Below are positions 55,801 to 64,000 of a stretch of 64,000 nt of DNA, one piece after another. A program made the position numbers and the translations under genes. The stretch is taken from the NCBI GenBank assembly GCA_016702605.1, contig JADJDQ010000002.1:641001-705000 (forward strand). Reading direction: 5' to 3'. This DNA is from Candidatus Intricatilinea gracilis. GTDB taxonomy: Bacteria; Pseudomonadota; Gammaproteobacteria; Burkholderiales; Burkholderiaceae_C. How positions within the stretch are numbered: position 1 is the first letter of the stretch; each line of letters begins with the position of its first letter. The notes under the pieces were generated by a model that saw only the letters and a program-made list of their open reading frames with translations, was not told where the DNA came from and did no database searches.

Positions 55801-56777
55801 TCGCGCCCCTGGCGGCCCCAGGCGGCCAGCAGCGGATGGGCGAGGGCGTGCATCGCCTCCATCGGCACCAGGTCCAGCGCGCGCCCGTCACGCAGCGGAT
55901 GGCGGCGCTGCGTGGCGCGCAGCAACTCGCGGCGGTCGATGATGTCGGCCCAGTGGAAACGACAGGGGTTGGGGATGGCCAGCAGCACCTGGGTGTGGCC
56001 GGCCAGCGCGGCCAGGGCTTCGAGCGTCTGCCCCGGCAGGTGCGAGGCGCCGAACAGCACCACACGACGCGGCAGCGGCTCGGCCGGGGCCTGGCCGGCG
56101 GCGAGTGCAGCCACCACGTCGCGGTGCACCTGCGGGCGGGTGGCGCGCAACGCGGCGTCGTCCAGCTCGGCCAGCACATCGCGCCAGAGCTGGGCCTGCC
56201 AGCGCTGGTCGTCGGGCAGCGGCAGGTCGAGTCCTTTCGGATCGACCAGCACATCGCGTCCTGCGGCCCAGGCCGCCAGCCAGTCGGCCCGGTAGACCTG
56301 GTACTGGTCGTACAGATCAGCCAGGCGTTCGGCCAGCTGCAGGCGCCGATCCAGCCCGGCGCCGCTTGCACCGGGGCCCGCCTCGCCCGGCAACACGCTG
56401 CGCAGAAAACCCGCCAGCGGCGCAAAACCCGGCCGGTCCAGCTCGTGGGCGAGCAGGCGCATCAGGCGCCAGGTGAGGGCGTCCTTGTCCAGCACCGAGC
56501 GGGTCGGCACGGCGGCGCGACCCAGCACCTGACGATAGGTGCGCCACAAGAACCGCGCCGGCAGCTCGACCCGGGTGGCGGCGCAGACGCCGCCAGTGCG
56601 GGCCAAGGCCATCTTCAGCCACTCGGCCGCACCATTGCTCTGCACGAGGAAGACCTCCTCCTCCAGCGGCGCCAGCGGGCTGCGCCCGAGCCAGTCGACC
56701 ACCGCGTCACGCAGCAGTTCGAGCCGGTTGCCATGCAGCACCAGCAGGCCGGGGGTGATGTCGTGTCTCGCTGTCAT
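52830..56777 (-). CDS. recC: Exodeoxyribonuclease V gamma subunit RecC
   Basis: 1315 residues, a little longer than E. coli RecC (about 1120). It begins PGLLVLHGNRLELLRDAVVDWL, the usual RecC start, and has VFLVQSNGAAEWL. Inactive helicase-like domains recognise Chi; the family block VCLLGMNDGDYPRQTRRSDFDLM is complete. First gene of the recC-recB-recD operon. An Ala/Asp-rich insert lies at about residue 900-930. Confidence 0.94.
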   Translation of the reverse strand: MTARHDITPGLLVLHGNRLELLRDAVVDWLGRSPLAPLEEEVFLVQSNGAAEWLKMALARTGGVCAATRVELPARFLWRTYRQVLGRAAVPTRSVLDKDALTWRLMRLLAHELDRPGFAPLAGFLRSVLPGEAGPGASGAGLDRRLQLAERLADLYDQYQVYRADWLAAWAAGRDVLVDPKGLDLPLPDDQRWQAQLWRDVLAELDDAALRATRPQVHRDVVAALAAGQAPAEPLPRRVVLFGASHLPGQTLEALAALAGHTQVLLAIPNPCRFHWADIIDRRELLRATQRRHPLRDGRALDLVPMEAMHALAHPLLAAWGRQGRDFMRQLDAFDDAAARLRFDIPRVDLFDETPPVTLLDQVQAHVRDLTPLADHPKPQVVALVDRSIVFHIAHSAQREVEILHDQLLQLLATPAGVSAGAGAGPGEALVAPAATPLRPRDIVVMVPDIEVFAPAIRAVFGQLPRDDARFIPYEIADLAQRDNNPLLLALDWLLRAPTQRFLLTELRDLLDVPAIARRFGLETDDLPRLSAWMAGAGVRWGLDAEQRVDLGLGACGEQNSWRFGLRRMLLGYASGAGPAWVSPQADAVRRPPPEGDESTWGGPASIPGGIEPYDEIGGLDAALVGALADLVDRLTDWWRQAGTLATPDEWAYRARGLLAALVEPVDERERLTVAALNASLASWLDACESAAFVEAVPVSVLREAWLDGVDQPGSGRRFLAGGVTFCTLLPLRAVPFEVVCLLGMNDGDYPRQTRRSDFDLMGQPGQQRPGDRSRRDDDRYLMLEAVLSARRVLYVSWAGRSARDNTEQPPSVLVAQLRDYLAAGWRGHAAPHDDDTVAAGKKLLAQLDTEHPLQPFSRRYFEAGADPSAAPHALYTWAREWRKAHGEAAGDVAQDAGATRAVDTRADAAGMSADADAHTALPSSALRSADAIPDGAAATVAFDVDTPLPPFELGDQPLRVDDLARFLENPVKAFFKARLDVVFARSDEADDNDEVFAVDGLADYQLLSELLAEPDQIEALGATAVVRRRLAVIRGSGRLPMARVGERVATELADAALPMLMQWQAQRDLYPEVASRRPLAFENAGVSVMDWLDGLRSNGDQVVWIDLTASRLADKPAKDGEGAGKSKRSTKPPELRLDKLVRAWVRLLLASACDHRVSGVLIGRHVGLKLAPLPRELAERTLRDLIDAWRAGMDAPLPLPLRTGLVQARELGIEQLVTAYEGGFDGGGGEVREPCLARLYPDFDALVADGQFEHYAHLLLVPLVEWAGDYVERLPSPGKGLTLDGAEGEGRNREAGVGSTRQAGADRTAGVDRG

Positions 56778-57159
56778 CCGGCCACTCTAGCCGCTGGGGG
56801 GCTCGTGGGGTGAGCCTGCGATGCCGGCACTTCGCCCGACCTCTGCCTGACATGGGCGCTGCGACGCCGATCAGGCGGGCGCAGCCGCCGGGCGTTGACG
56901 GGGCGGTGGGGGCCAACGCTGCTCAGCGCAGCCGCTCGATGTCGCCCGATTCGAGCACCGGCGTGGGTGAGCCGTGGCGGACCACCGTCAACATGGCGCG
57001 GCCGAGTTGAACAGTGCTGGTGATATTGCCGGGGGACAAAGCCTTGGGCCCCCGCATCAGCGGGCCGAGCAGCGTGTGAGGTCGAAGGTGATGTGGGTGT
57101 ACGCGTCTTCGTCCAGGGCCGGTGGACGACACACCGAGGCGGTAGGAAGACGCGTCGAC
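56778..57159. other. Intergenic region upstream of recC
   Basis: 382 bases between the threonine dehydratase-like stop and the recC start. On the minus strand a 69-codon frame (56923-57132) ends LGRAMLTVVRHGSPTPVLESGDIERL and looks protein-like, but it has no clear start signal. It may be the remnant of a lost gene; the recC promoter should also lie here. Confidence 0.4.
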
Positions 57160-58122
57160 TCAAGCCTTCAGCAACTCCCCGAAACGCGCCACGTCGACGT
57201 TGCCACCGCTGATGATGATGCCCACGCGCAGACCGGCCAGCTGGTCCTCGAGCGCACGGGCCGCGGCAAAACCCAGGCAACCGGTGGGCTCGACCACGAG
57301 CTTCATGCGCTCGGCCAGGAAACGCATGGCCTGCACCAGCTGGGCGTCGCTCACGGTGTGGATGTCGTCCACGTCGCGGCGGATGATGGCGAAGGTGTAC
57401 TGGCCCAGGTGCTGGGTCTGCGCGCCGTCGGCAATGGTGCGCGGTGTGTCGATGTGCACGATGGCGCCGCTGCGAAACGACTGCTGGCCGTCGTTGCCGG
57501 CTTCGGGTTCGACGCCGTAGACCTTGCATTTGGGCGACAGCGCCCGTGCCGAGAGTGCACTGCCCGACAGCAGCCCGCCGCCGCCCAGGCAGACGAACAG
57601 GGCGTCGAGATCACCCACCTCGTCGAACAGTTCCTTGGCGGCGGTGCCCTGGCCGGCGATCACGTCCGGGTGGTCGTACGGCGGGATGAGGGTCATGCCC
57701 TGCTCGTCGGCCAGCGTGCGGCCGATCTGCTCGCGGTCTTCGCTGTAGCGGTTGTAAACCACCACGATGCCGCCGTAACCCTCGGTCGCTGCCACCTTGG
57801 CGGCAGGTGCGTCGTGTGGCATCAGGATGGTGGCCTTGATGCCCTGCAGGCGCGCGGCCAGGGCGATGGCCTGGGCATGGTTGCCCGACGAAAACGTGAC
57901 CACACCGGCACGGCGCTGCTCGTCGGTGAAACGGGACAAGGCGTTGAAGGCGCCGCGGAACTTGAACGCGCCCATGCGCTGCAGGTTCTCGCACTTGAAG
58001 AACAGCTGGGCGCCGAGCAGGGCATCGGCGCTGCGCGAGCGCAGCACCGGGGTGCGGTGGGCATGGCCGTCGAGCCGCGCGGCGGCGGCCATCACGTCCT
58101 CGTAGGTGGGCAGGGTCAACAT
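57160..58122 (-). CDS. Threonine/serine dehydratase-like PLP enzyme
   Basis: 320 residues starting at MLTLPTYEDV; a TTG three codons earlier is possible. Fold type II PLP enzyme: the PLP lysine is in AFKFRGAFNAL, SSGNHAQAIALAA is the phosphate- and substrate-contacting loop, and CLGGGGLLSG binds the phosphate. The length lacks the C-terminal regulatory domain of IlvA, so this is the catabolic or threo-3-hydroxyaspartate dehydratase/serine racemase type. It deaminates hydroxy-amino acids; the exact substrate is open. Divergent from fhs. Confidence 0.9.
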   Translation of the reverse strand: MLTLPTYEDVMAAAARLDGHAHRTPVLRSRSADALLGAQLFFKCENLQRMGAFKFRGAFNALSRFTDEQRRAGVVTFSSGNHAQAIALAARLQGIKATILMPHDAPAAKVAATEGYGGIVVVYNRYSEDREQIGRTLADEQGMTLIPPYDHPDVIAGQGTAAKELFDEVGDLDALFVCLGGGGLLSGSALSARALSPKCKVYGVEPEAGNDGQQSFRSGAIVHIDTPRTIADGAQTQHLGQYTFAIIRRDVDDIHTVSDAQLVQAMRFLAERMKLVVEPTGCLGFAAARALEDQLAGLRVGIIISGGNVDVARFGELLKA

Positions 58123-58309
58123 CTGGATCAACTTCTCGGGGTCAGGTTGGCGGTCATCCTATCGGCATCAGCGCCGTACGGCCTGCCCGAGGTGATCACA
58201 AACTGATCGTCGCGATGCGGCAGATCGATTTCCCGCATGGAGGCCAGGGGCTATCGGTGCCAACATCGCGCGCCCGACCGCTTGCCAACCCCACCAGAAA
58301 GCCCTGCCC

Positions 58310-59983
58310 ATGCTGTCCGACATCGACATTGCCCAGCGCGCCAGCCTGCGCCGTATCGCCGAGCTGGCCGAGGACCGCCTGGGCATACCGGTCGATCATG
58401 TCGAACCCTACGGGCACTACAAGGCCAAGATCGACCTGGGCTACCTGGAAAGCCTGGCCGATCGCCCCGACGGCAAACTCATCCTGGTGACCGCCATCAG
58501 CCCCACACCTGCCGGCGAGGGCAAGACCACCACCACCGTCGGCCTGGGCGACGCGCTTTGCCACATCGGCAAGAAGGCGGTGATCTGTCTGCGCGAGCCC
58601 TCGCTCGGCCCGGTGTTCGGCATGAAGGGCGGCGCGGCCGGCGGCGGCTACGCCCAGGTGGTGCCGATGGAAGACATCAACCTGCACTTCACCGGCGACT
58701 TTGCCGCCATCGCGCTGGCCAACAACCTGCTTGCCGCGCTGATCGACAACCACGTGCACCACGGCAACGAACTGGGCATCGACGTGCGCCGCATTACCTG
58801 GAAACGGGTGATGGACATGAACGACCGCGCCCTGCGCGACATCACCGTGGCGCTGGGCGGGCCGGGCAACGGTTACCCGCGCGAGGATGGGTTCGACATC
58901 GTCGTCGCCTCCGAGGTGATGGCCATCTTCTGCCTGGCCAGCGGCCTGGCCGACCTGCGCGAGCGCCTGGGCCGTATCGTGGTTGCCTACACACGCGACC
59001 AGAAACCAGTGCTGGCCTCGCAGCTGATGGCGCACGGCGCCATGACCGCGCTGCTCAAGGACGCCATCAAGCCCAACCTGGTGCAGACACTCGAGAACAA
59101 CCCGGCCATCCTGCACGGCGGGCCGTTCGCCAACATCGCGCATGGCTGCAACTCGGTGATCGCCACGCGAGCGGCGCTCAAGCTGGGTGACTACGTCGTC
59201 ACCGAAGCCGGTTTCGGCGCCGACCTGGGGGCCGAGAAGTTCATCGACATCAAGTGCCGCAAGGCCGGGCTCAAGCCCGACGCGGTGGTGATCGTGGCCA
59301 CCATCCGGGCACTCAAATACCACGGCGGCGTGGCGGTGAAGGACGTGAGCGCCGAGAACGTCGCCGCGCTGGACGCCGGCATGGTCAACCTCGAGCGCCA
59401 CATCCGCAACGTGCAGGAGGTGTTCGGCCTGCCGGCCGTGGTGGCCATCAACCACCGCAGCCACGACACCGAGGCCGAACTGGCGCTGCTGACGCGGCGC
59501 TGCGAAGCCCTGGGCACACCGGTGGTGGTGGCGCGCCACTGGGCCGAAGGTGGCCAGGGCGCGGCCGACCTGGCGCGCGAGGTGGTGCGGCTGTGCGAGC
59601 AGCCGAGCACCGTGCGATATGTGTACGACGACGACCACCCGCTGTGGGACAAGATGCGCGCCATCGCCCAGCGCATCTACGGCGCTGCCGACATCGACGC
59701 CGACAGCAAGATCCGCCAGCGCATCCGCGACCTGGAGCAGGCCGGCTACGGCCACTTTCCGATCTGCGTGGCCAAGACCCAGTATTCGTTCAGCACCGAC
59801 GCCGCGCTGCGCGGCGCGCCCAGCGGCCACATCGTGACCATCCGCGAGGTGCGCCTGGCGGCGGGTGCCGAGTTCATCGTGCTGATCTGCGGCGACATCA
59901 TGACGATGCCGGGCCTGCCCAAGGTGCCGTCGTCACAGGCGATCGACGTGAACGAGGCCGGGCAGATCGTCGGCTTGTTCTAG
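58310..59983 (+). CDS. fhs: Formate-tetrahydrofolate ligase
   Basis: 557 residues, the standard length. The ATP site is TPAGEGKTTTTVGLGDAL and the family block EPSLGPVFGMKGGAAGGGYAQVVP follows; FTGDFAAIALANNLLAALIDNH and LPKVPSSQAIDVNEAGQIVGLF are also typical. It makes 10-formyl-THF from formate, ATP and THF in one-carbon metabolism. Single gene, divergent from the dehydratase. Confidence 0.97.
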   Translation: MLSDIDIAQRASLRRIAELAEDRLGIPVDHVEPYGHYKAKIDLGYLESLADRPDGKLILVTAISPTPAGEGKTTTTVGLGDALCHIGKKAVICLREPSLGPVFGMKGGAAGGGYAQVVPMEDINLHFTGDFAAIALANNLLAALIDNHVHHGNELGIDVRRITWKRVMDMNDRALRDITVALGGPGNGYPREDGFDIVVASEVMAIFCLASGLADLRERLGRIVVAYTRDQKPVLASQLMAHGAMTALLKDAIKPNLVQTLENNPAILHGGPFANIAHGCNSVIATRAALKLGDYVVTEAGFGADLGAEKFIDIKCRKAGLKPDAVVIVATIRALKYHGGVAVKDVSAENVAALDAGMVNLERHIRNVQEVFGLPAVVAINHRSHDTEAELALLTRRCEALGTPVVVARHWAEGGQGAADLAREVVRLCEQPSTVRYVYDDDHPLWDKMRAIAQRIYGAADIDADSKIRQRIRDLEQAGYGHFPICVAKTQYSFSTDAALRGAPSGHIVTIREVRLAAGAEFIVLICGDIMTMPGLPKVPSSQAIDVNEAGQIVGLF

Positions 59984-60147
59984 CCGACGACCAAGCGCGA
60001 GCCGTTCAGCTGGCCCAAACTGCGCGGCCGCCAGTCGCACTGATACCCGCCGGGCCGGGCCAGACGCCGGACTGGGCAAACACGCCGACTTACACTGAAT
60101 CCACCGACCGGCGCCTGCCGACCAGGTGTCGCGGGTCGCGTCCTGCC

Positions 60148-61647
60148 GTGACCCATCACGCCGCGCCAGCCATACGGAGCGCCCCGGTCCACCCCCACCA
60201 TCACAGCGGCTTGAACGCCCTGCCCGCCTTGCCTCACACCGCCCCTCACGCCACGCCCGACGCATCCGACACGCCGGGCACGCCCGAGACGCCTGTCGCA
60301 CCCGTGGCCGCAGACGCCTCCACGGCTGGCGAGCATCCGCCGACACCCGCGTCACCCGTCGCCGCCATCGCCGTGCCCAGCTTCACCGCCCTGGGCCTGG
60401 GCACTGGTCTGGCCGAAGCAGCCGAAGCTGCCGGCTGGACCACCCCCACCCTCGTGCAGGTGCAGGCCATTCCGGCCGTGCTGAAAGGCCGCGACCTGCT
60501 CGGCCTGGCGCCCACCGGCACCGGCAAGACCGCCGCCTACCTGCTGCCGCTGCTGCAGCGCCTGCTCGATGTGCCCGGCATCCTGAGCGAACGCCCGCGG
60601 CGTATGCAGGTGCTGATCCTGGCGCCCACGCGCGAACTGGCGGCGCAGATCTTCGAGGTGGCGCATCAACTCGCACCGCAGCTCAAGACCGTCGTCGCGG
60701 TGGGTGGTGTGTCGATCAACCCGCAGATGATGGCGCTGCGCGGCGGCGCCCATGTGGTGGTGGCCACGCCGGGCAGGCTGCTCGACCTGCAGGGCCACAA
60801 CGCCTTGCGCCTCGATGACGTCGCCACCCTGGTGCTCGACGAGGCCGACCGCCTGCTCGACCTGGGTTTTGCCGACGAACTGGTGCAGATACTCGACGCC
60901 CTGCCCGAGCCACATCAGACCCTGCTGCTCTCGGCCACCATGCCCGAGGACGTCACCTTGATGGCCGACGACGTGTTGCGCGACGCCGCGTACGTCGACG
61001 CCCGCAACGGCGACGCAGCGATTGCCAGCGTCAAGCAGCGTGCCATCCTGGTCGACACCGCGCGGCGCACCACCCTGCTGCGCCACCTCATCACCACCGA
61101 GAACTGGGACCGCGTGCTCGTCTTCGTCGCCAGCCAATACGCCAGCGAACACGTGGCCGAGAAACTGCGCCGCGCCGGCCTGAAAGCCGCCTCGTTACAC
61201 GGCGACCTCAGCCAGGGCCGACGCAGCCAGGTGCTGGCCGACCTGAACGCCCACCGCCTGACCGTGCTGGTAGCCACCGACATCGCCGCCCGCGGCATCG
61301 ACGTGCCCGACCTGGCCGTGGTGGTCAACCACGACCTGCCCCGCTCGGCCACCGACTACACCCACCGCATCGGCCGCACCGGCCGCGCCGATGCCAGCGG
61401 CCAGGCCATCAGCTTCATCTGCGCCGACGCCCCCGGCAGCGAAGCGCACTTCCGCCTGATCGAAAAACGCCAGCAGCAACGTGTGCCGCGCGAACACATC
61501 GACGGCTTCGTGCCCACCGCCCCGCCGGTCGAGGTGATTGCCGACGTCACCGGTGGCATCAAGGGCAAACGCAAGAGCAAGAAGGACAAGTTGAGGGAGG
61601 CGGCTGCGGCAAGCAGCGCGACAACGCCGGGCGGACATCAAAGGTAG
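60148..61647 (+). CDS. rhlE: DEAD-box RNA helicase, RhlE type
   Basis: About 499 residues if it starts at the GTG at 60148. There is no in-frame ATG between the fhs stop and the core, so the start is uncertain; a TTG at 60211 or later GTG codons are options. The N-terminus is Pro/Ala/Thr-rich and low complexity. The core begins FTALGLGTGLAEAAEAAGWTTPTLVQ, with Walker A APTGTGKTAAY, PTRELAAQI, LDEADRLLD (DEAD), SAT and HRIGRTGR. The C-terminus is basic (KGKRKSKKDK). It probably unwinds RNA in ribosome assembly or decay. Confidence 0.88.
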   Translation: MTHHAAPAIRSAPVHPHHHSGLNALPALPHTAPHATPDASDTPGTPETPVAPVAADASTAGEHPPTPASPVAAIAVPSFTALGLGTGLAEAAEAAGWTTPTLVQVQAIPAVLKGRDLLGLAPTGTGKTAAYLLPLLQRLLDVPGILSERPRRMQVLILAPTRELAAQIFEVAHQLAPQLKTVVAVGGVSINPQMMALRGGAHVVVATPGRLLDLQGHNALRLDDVATLVLDEADRLLDLGFADELVQILDALPEPHQTLLLSATMPEDVTLMADDVLRDAAYVDARNGDAAIASVKQRAILVDTARRTTLLRHLITTENWDRVLVFVASQYASEHVAEKLRRAGLKAASLHGDLSQGRRSQVLADLNAHRLTVLVATDIAARGIDVPDLAVVVNHDLPRSATDYTHRIGRTGRADASGQAISFICADAPGSEAHFRLIEKRQQQRVPREHIDGFVPTAPPVEVIADVTGGIKGKRKSKKDKLREAAAASSATTPGGHQR

Positions 61648-62013
61648 GCTTGCGCCTAGCAAGGCTGGCAAGACGCCTAAACAGCCTCGATCAACGCGAT
61701 CGCCGTTTTCATCGGCAGAAACAGGCTCATGGGCCGGCTGACCAGGGGCTGGAATTGGTGCTCGCAGTCGAACGCGGCAGCATCTTCGTCAATGGCATCG
61801 GCGCAGATGGCGTGCCCCCACGGTTCAACGCACCAGCCGGCGGCTGGCATCGGCTGTCGGCCCCCGTCGCGGCGCGCTCGGGCATCGGAAAGATATGTGA
61901 CGTTTCGCATATACCCGCACTGAAAATGCGGGCTTACCGTCACCCACAGCAGGTGGCCGGCTTCTACGACTCAGCCGTTACCCCGCGTCTTGCCCCACTC
62001 CCGAGGACCTGTC
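61648..62013. other. Intergenic region after the helicase gene
   Basis: 366 bases without a supported gene. It includes a small hairpin, CCCGCA (61914-61919) and TGCGGG (61927-61932) with a 7-base loop followed by CTT, which may terminate the helicase transcript or act in the leader of the next gene. Confidence 0.4.
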
Positions 62014-62754
62014 ATGAAACTGCCGCTCATCCGTCATCGCCACCCTCGTGCCCTGCTCGAGCGAGTCTGCTTGGGCATTGCTGCCGTGGTGTGTGCGCCG
62101 TTGCTGGTGGCGGGTTGTGGCAACTTCACCCAGCTGGACCTGAATGACAAGTCGGCCATGCACTTGTCCGTGCGGGCATTGCACCGGTTCGGCGTAGGAC
62201 CGGGCGGTGGCGGGATCGAAGGTGAACTGACCAACGTTCGTGCAACGGGCGGACAACAACTGGGCGCCACGCAGACTGCCACGCTGAACGACCAGTCCAT
62301 CGGCGGCCCTGCGAACCTGACACACACCGCCCGCGTACAACATGCCCAGGTGGTCTACAACCACTTGCTGTTTGCGGGGCGCCCCGTCGAGATGGAATGG
62401 TTCGCGGGTGTGGCCTGGCAGCGCCTGTCCTGGCACACCGCGAGTACCACCTCCAGCGACCCGCGCCTGACCCTGCAGTCCGATTGGGTGGGGCCAGCCG
62501 GCGGTGCGCTGGGGCGCGTGCGCCTCAACCCCAGTCTGGCACTCGAGCTGCGGTACGGCGCCGCCACCCGCTTGACGGGGGGAGCGGGCAGCCGTGGCAG
62601 CACCGAATTGGCGCTGGCATTCAAGCCTGCACCACCTCTGGTACTGCGCCTGGGATACGCCAGGAGCAATGCATTCGACCACCAGAGCAATGTCTCCACT
62701 GAAGTGTTCGTCACCGCACGGGGTCCGTTCCTGAGCCTGGGCCTCGATCTCTGA
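62014..62754 (+). CDS. Lipoprotein of unknown function
   Basis: 246 residues from the ATG at 62014 (GAGGA upstream). Signal peptide with lipobox LLVAGC. The mature part is rich in alternating beta-strand patterns (for example PLVLRLGYARSNAF, EVFVTARGPFLSLGLDL) and could form a small beta-barrel-like or sandwich domain attached to the outer membrane. Not recognised as a named family. Monocistronic. Confidence 0.7.
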   Translation: MKLPLIRHRHPRALLERVCLGIAAVVCAPLLVAGCGNFTQLDLNDKSAMHLSVRALHRFGVGPGGGGIEGELTNVRATGGQQLGATQTATLNDQSIGGPANLTHTARVQHAQVVYNHLLFAGRPVEMEWFAGVAWQRLSWHTASTTSSDPRLTLQSDWVGPAGGALGRVRLNPSLALELRYGAATRLTGGAGSRGSTELALAFKPAPPLVLRLGYARSNAFDHQSNVSTEVFVTARGPFLSLGLDL

Positions 62755-62842
62755 GCGTCGATGGCCGGCGCCGGATGTCCAGGGCTCCGACCAGCCTGAT
62801 CCGCACCCTGACTGCCAGCCCGGTCACTGCGCTGCAACATCC

Positions 62843-62867
62843 CTGCAGCGCAGGCACCCCGCTGCAG
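62843..62867. terminator. Hairpin between the lipoprotein and dehydrogenase genes
   Basis: CTGCAGCG and CGCTGCAG flank a 9-base loop, 89 bases past the lipoprotein stop. No T run, so only a possible terminator. Confidence 0.35.
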
Positions 62868-62927
62868 CTAGAGTTGTCGCTGCTCTGAACCGCAGCATCA
62901 CAACTTCCGAACAAGGAGACCTCCTCG

Positions 62928-64000
62928 ATGTATTCGACCATCCACGCCCTGCCCGAACGGCCCTTGCAATTGCGCTCGCTTGTCACCGCCGGTGGTGAGC
63001 TGGAGCTGTCGCTGGTCGAGATCGAGACGCCGGCGCTGGCAGACGACGAGGTGCTGGTGCGGGTGGACGCGTCGCCCATCAACCCCTCGGACATCGGCTT
63101 GTTGTTCGGTGCGGCCGACATGGCGGCGGCGCGCTACAGCGGCACGGCCACGCGGCCCGTGGTGAAGGCGCCGATCCCAGAGCGCGCCATGCCGGGCATG
63201 GCCGGGCGGGTGGGCCAGTCGCTGCCGGTGGGCAACGAAGGGGCCGGGCTGGTGGTGGCGGCCGGCGCATCGGCCGCGGCGCAGGCGCTGCTGGGGCGCA
63301 GCGTGTCGGCGCTGGGTGGTGCGATGTACACCCAGCTCCGCAACGTGAAGGTGGGCAACTGCCTGGTGCTGCCGATGGGCATCACGGCGGCGCAGGGGGC
63401 TTCGTGTTTCGTCAACCCGCTCACCGCCCTGGGCATGGTCGAGACGATGCGGCGCGAAGGCCATACCGCGCTGGTGCACACGGCCGCTGCATCCAACCTC
63501 GGGCAGATGCTGCAGCGCATCTGCACGGCCGACGGCATCCGGCTGGTCAACATCGTGCGCAGCGCCGAGCAAGTGGCGCTGCTGCGCAGCCAGGGCGCGA
63601 CCTGGGTGTGCAACAGCAACTCGCCCGACTTCACCGTCGAGCTGACCGACGCGCTGGTGTCCACCGGCGCCACACTCGCCTTCGACGCCACCGGCGGTGG
63701 CCCCTTGCCCGGCCAGATCCTGGCCTGCATGGAAGCGGCGCTGAACCGCCTGGCCACCGTCTACAGTCGCTACGGCTCGACCACGCACAAGCAGGTCTAC
63801 ATCTACGGCGGGCTCGATACACGCCCGACCGAGTTCCCGCGCAACTTCGGCATGGCCTGGGGCATGGGCGGCTGGCTGGTGTTTCCGTACCTGGCCAAAC
63901 TCGGCGCACCGGCCGTGCAGGCGCTCAAGGACCGCGTAGCGCGAGAGCTCACCACCACCTTCGCCAGCCCCTATGCCGGCGAGATCTCGCTGACCCAGGC
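62928..64000 (+). CDS. Zinc-type alcohol dehydrogenase/quinone reductase-like protein, 3' end outside the window
   Basis: Open from the ATG at 62928 to the window edge (at least 357 residues), AAGGAG upstream. GroES-like start with EVLVRVDASPINPSDIG; a long insert holds FGAADMAAARYSG and VGNEGAGLVVAAG. The nucleotide-binding part has LVHTAAASNLGQML in place of the strict G-x-G-x-x-G, then DATGGGPLPGQIL. It belongs to the MDR superfamily; no structural zinc cysteine cluster is visible in the first half. An NAD(P)H-dependent oxidoreductase, substrate unknown. Confidence 0.85.
   Translation, partial: MYSTIHALPERPLQLRSLVTAGGELELSLVEIETPALADDEVLVRVDASPINPSDIGLLFGAADMAAARYSGTATRPVVKAPIPERAMPGMAGRVGQSLPVGNEGAGLVVAAGASAAAQALLGRSVSALGGAMYTQLRNVKVGNCLVLPMGITAAQGASCFVNPLTALGMVETMRREGHTALVHTAAASNLGQMLQRICTADGIRLVNIVRSAEQVALLRSQGATWVCNSNSPDFTVELTDALVSTGATLAFDATGGGPLPGQILACMEAALNRLATVYSRYGSTTHKQVYIYGGLDTRPTEFPRNFGMAWGMGGWLVFPYLAKLGAPAVQALKDRVARELTTTFASPYAGEISLTQ

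Overview
The window is GC-rich, densely coded DNA of a Betaproteobacterium, most likely Burkholderiales. The support is the che genes in the order cheA-mcp-cheW-cheR-cheD-cheB, a complete recCBD set, an H-NS-like protein of the beta-proteobacterial type, and an extracellular type PHB depolymerase. I cannot name the genus from the sequence alone.

Positions 1-18.6 kb form a carbohydrate region. On the + strand are the tail of a GH30 glycosidase, a secreted PHB depolymerase and a GH16 lipoprotein. Facing them on the minus strand is one tightly packed operon running from 17229 down to 3934: sugar-binding protein, two ABC permeases, GH1, cytoplasmic GH16, GH17, GH17, an MFS transporter fused to a third GH17 domain, and a 1102-residue GH94-like phosphorylase. 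A LacI-family repressor gene lies just upstream. A good sigma70 promoter is followed at once by a perfect 14-bp LacI-type palindrome (17295-17308). I read this as a beta-1,3-glucan (laminarin-like) utilisation locus in which most breakdown is intracellular. The MFS-GH17 fusion is the most unusual object in the window.

Positions 18.9-28.1 kb hold a chemotaxis operon: cheY, STAS protein, cheA, soluble two-PAS receptor, cheW with an Ala-Ser repeat encoded by 12 GCCAGT units, cheR, cheD and cheB. A separate cheY-cheZ pair sits at 38.9-39.9 kb behind a candidate FliA promoter.

Positions 28-46.4 kb are mixed housekeeping and accessory genes. They include a DUF411 protein, a MoxR ATPase with a VWA/metallopeptidase-like partner, a DUF5666 lipoprotein gene broken by a frameshift, a YciH/SUI1 protein, an H-NS-like protein between two gene-poor stretches, an SDR with DUF1415, a class V aminotransferase, a SHOCT protein, a DUF938 methyltransferase, an MFS exporter, a HupE/UreJ-like protein with a TPR partner, and a 55-residue exported Ala/Lys-rich protein with a strong terminator.

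Positions 46.4-64 kb contain recC-recB-recD (minus strand), a threonine dehydratase-like gene, formate-tetrahydrofolate ligase, a RhlE-type helicase, a lipoprotein, and a zinc-type dehydrogenase gene that runs off the end. I saw no rRNA, convincing tRNA, CRISPR array, insertion sequence or prophage.
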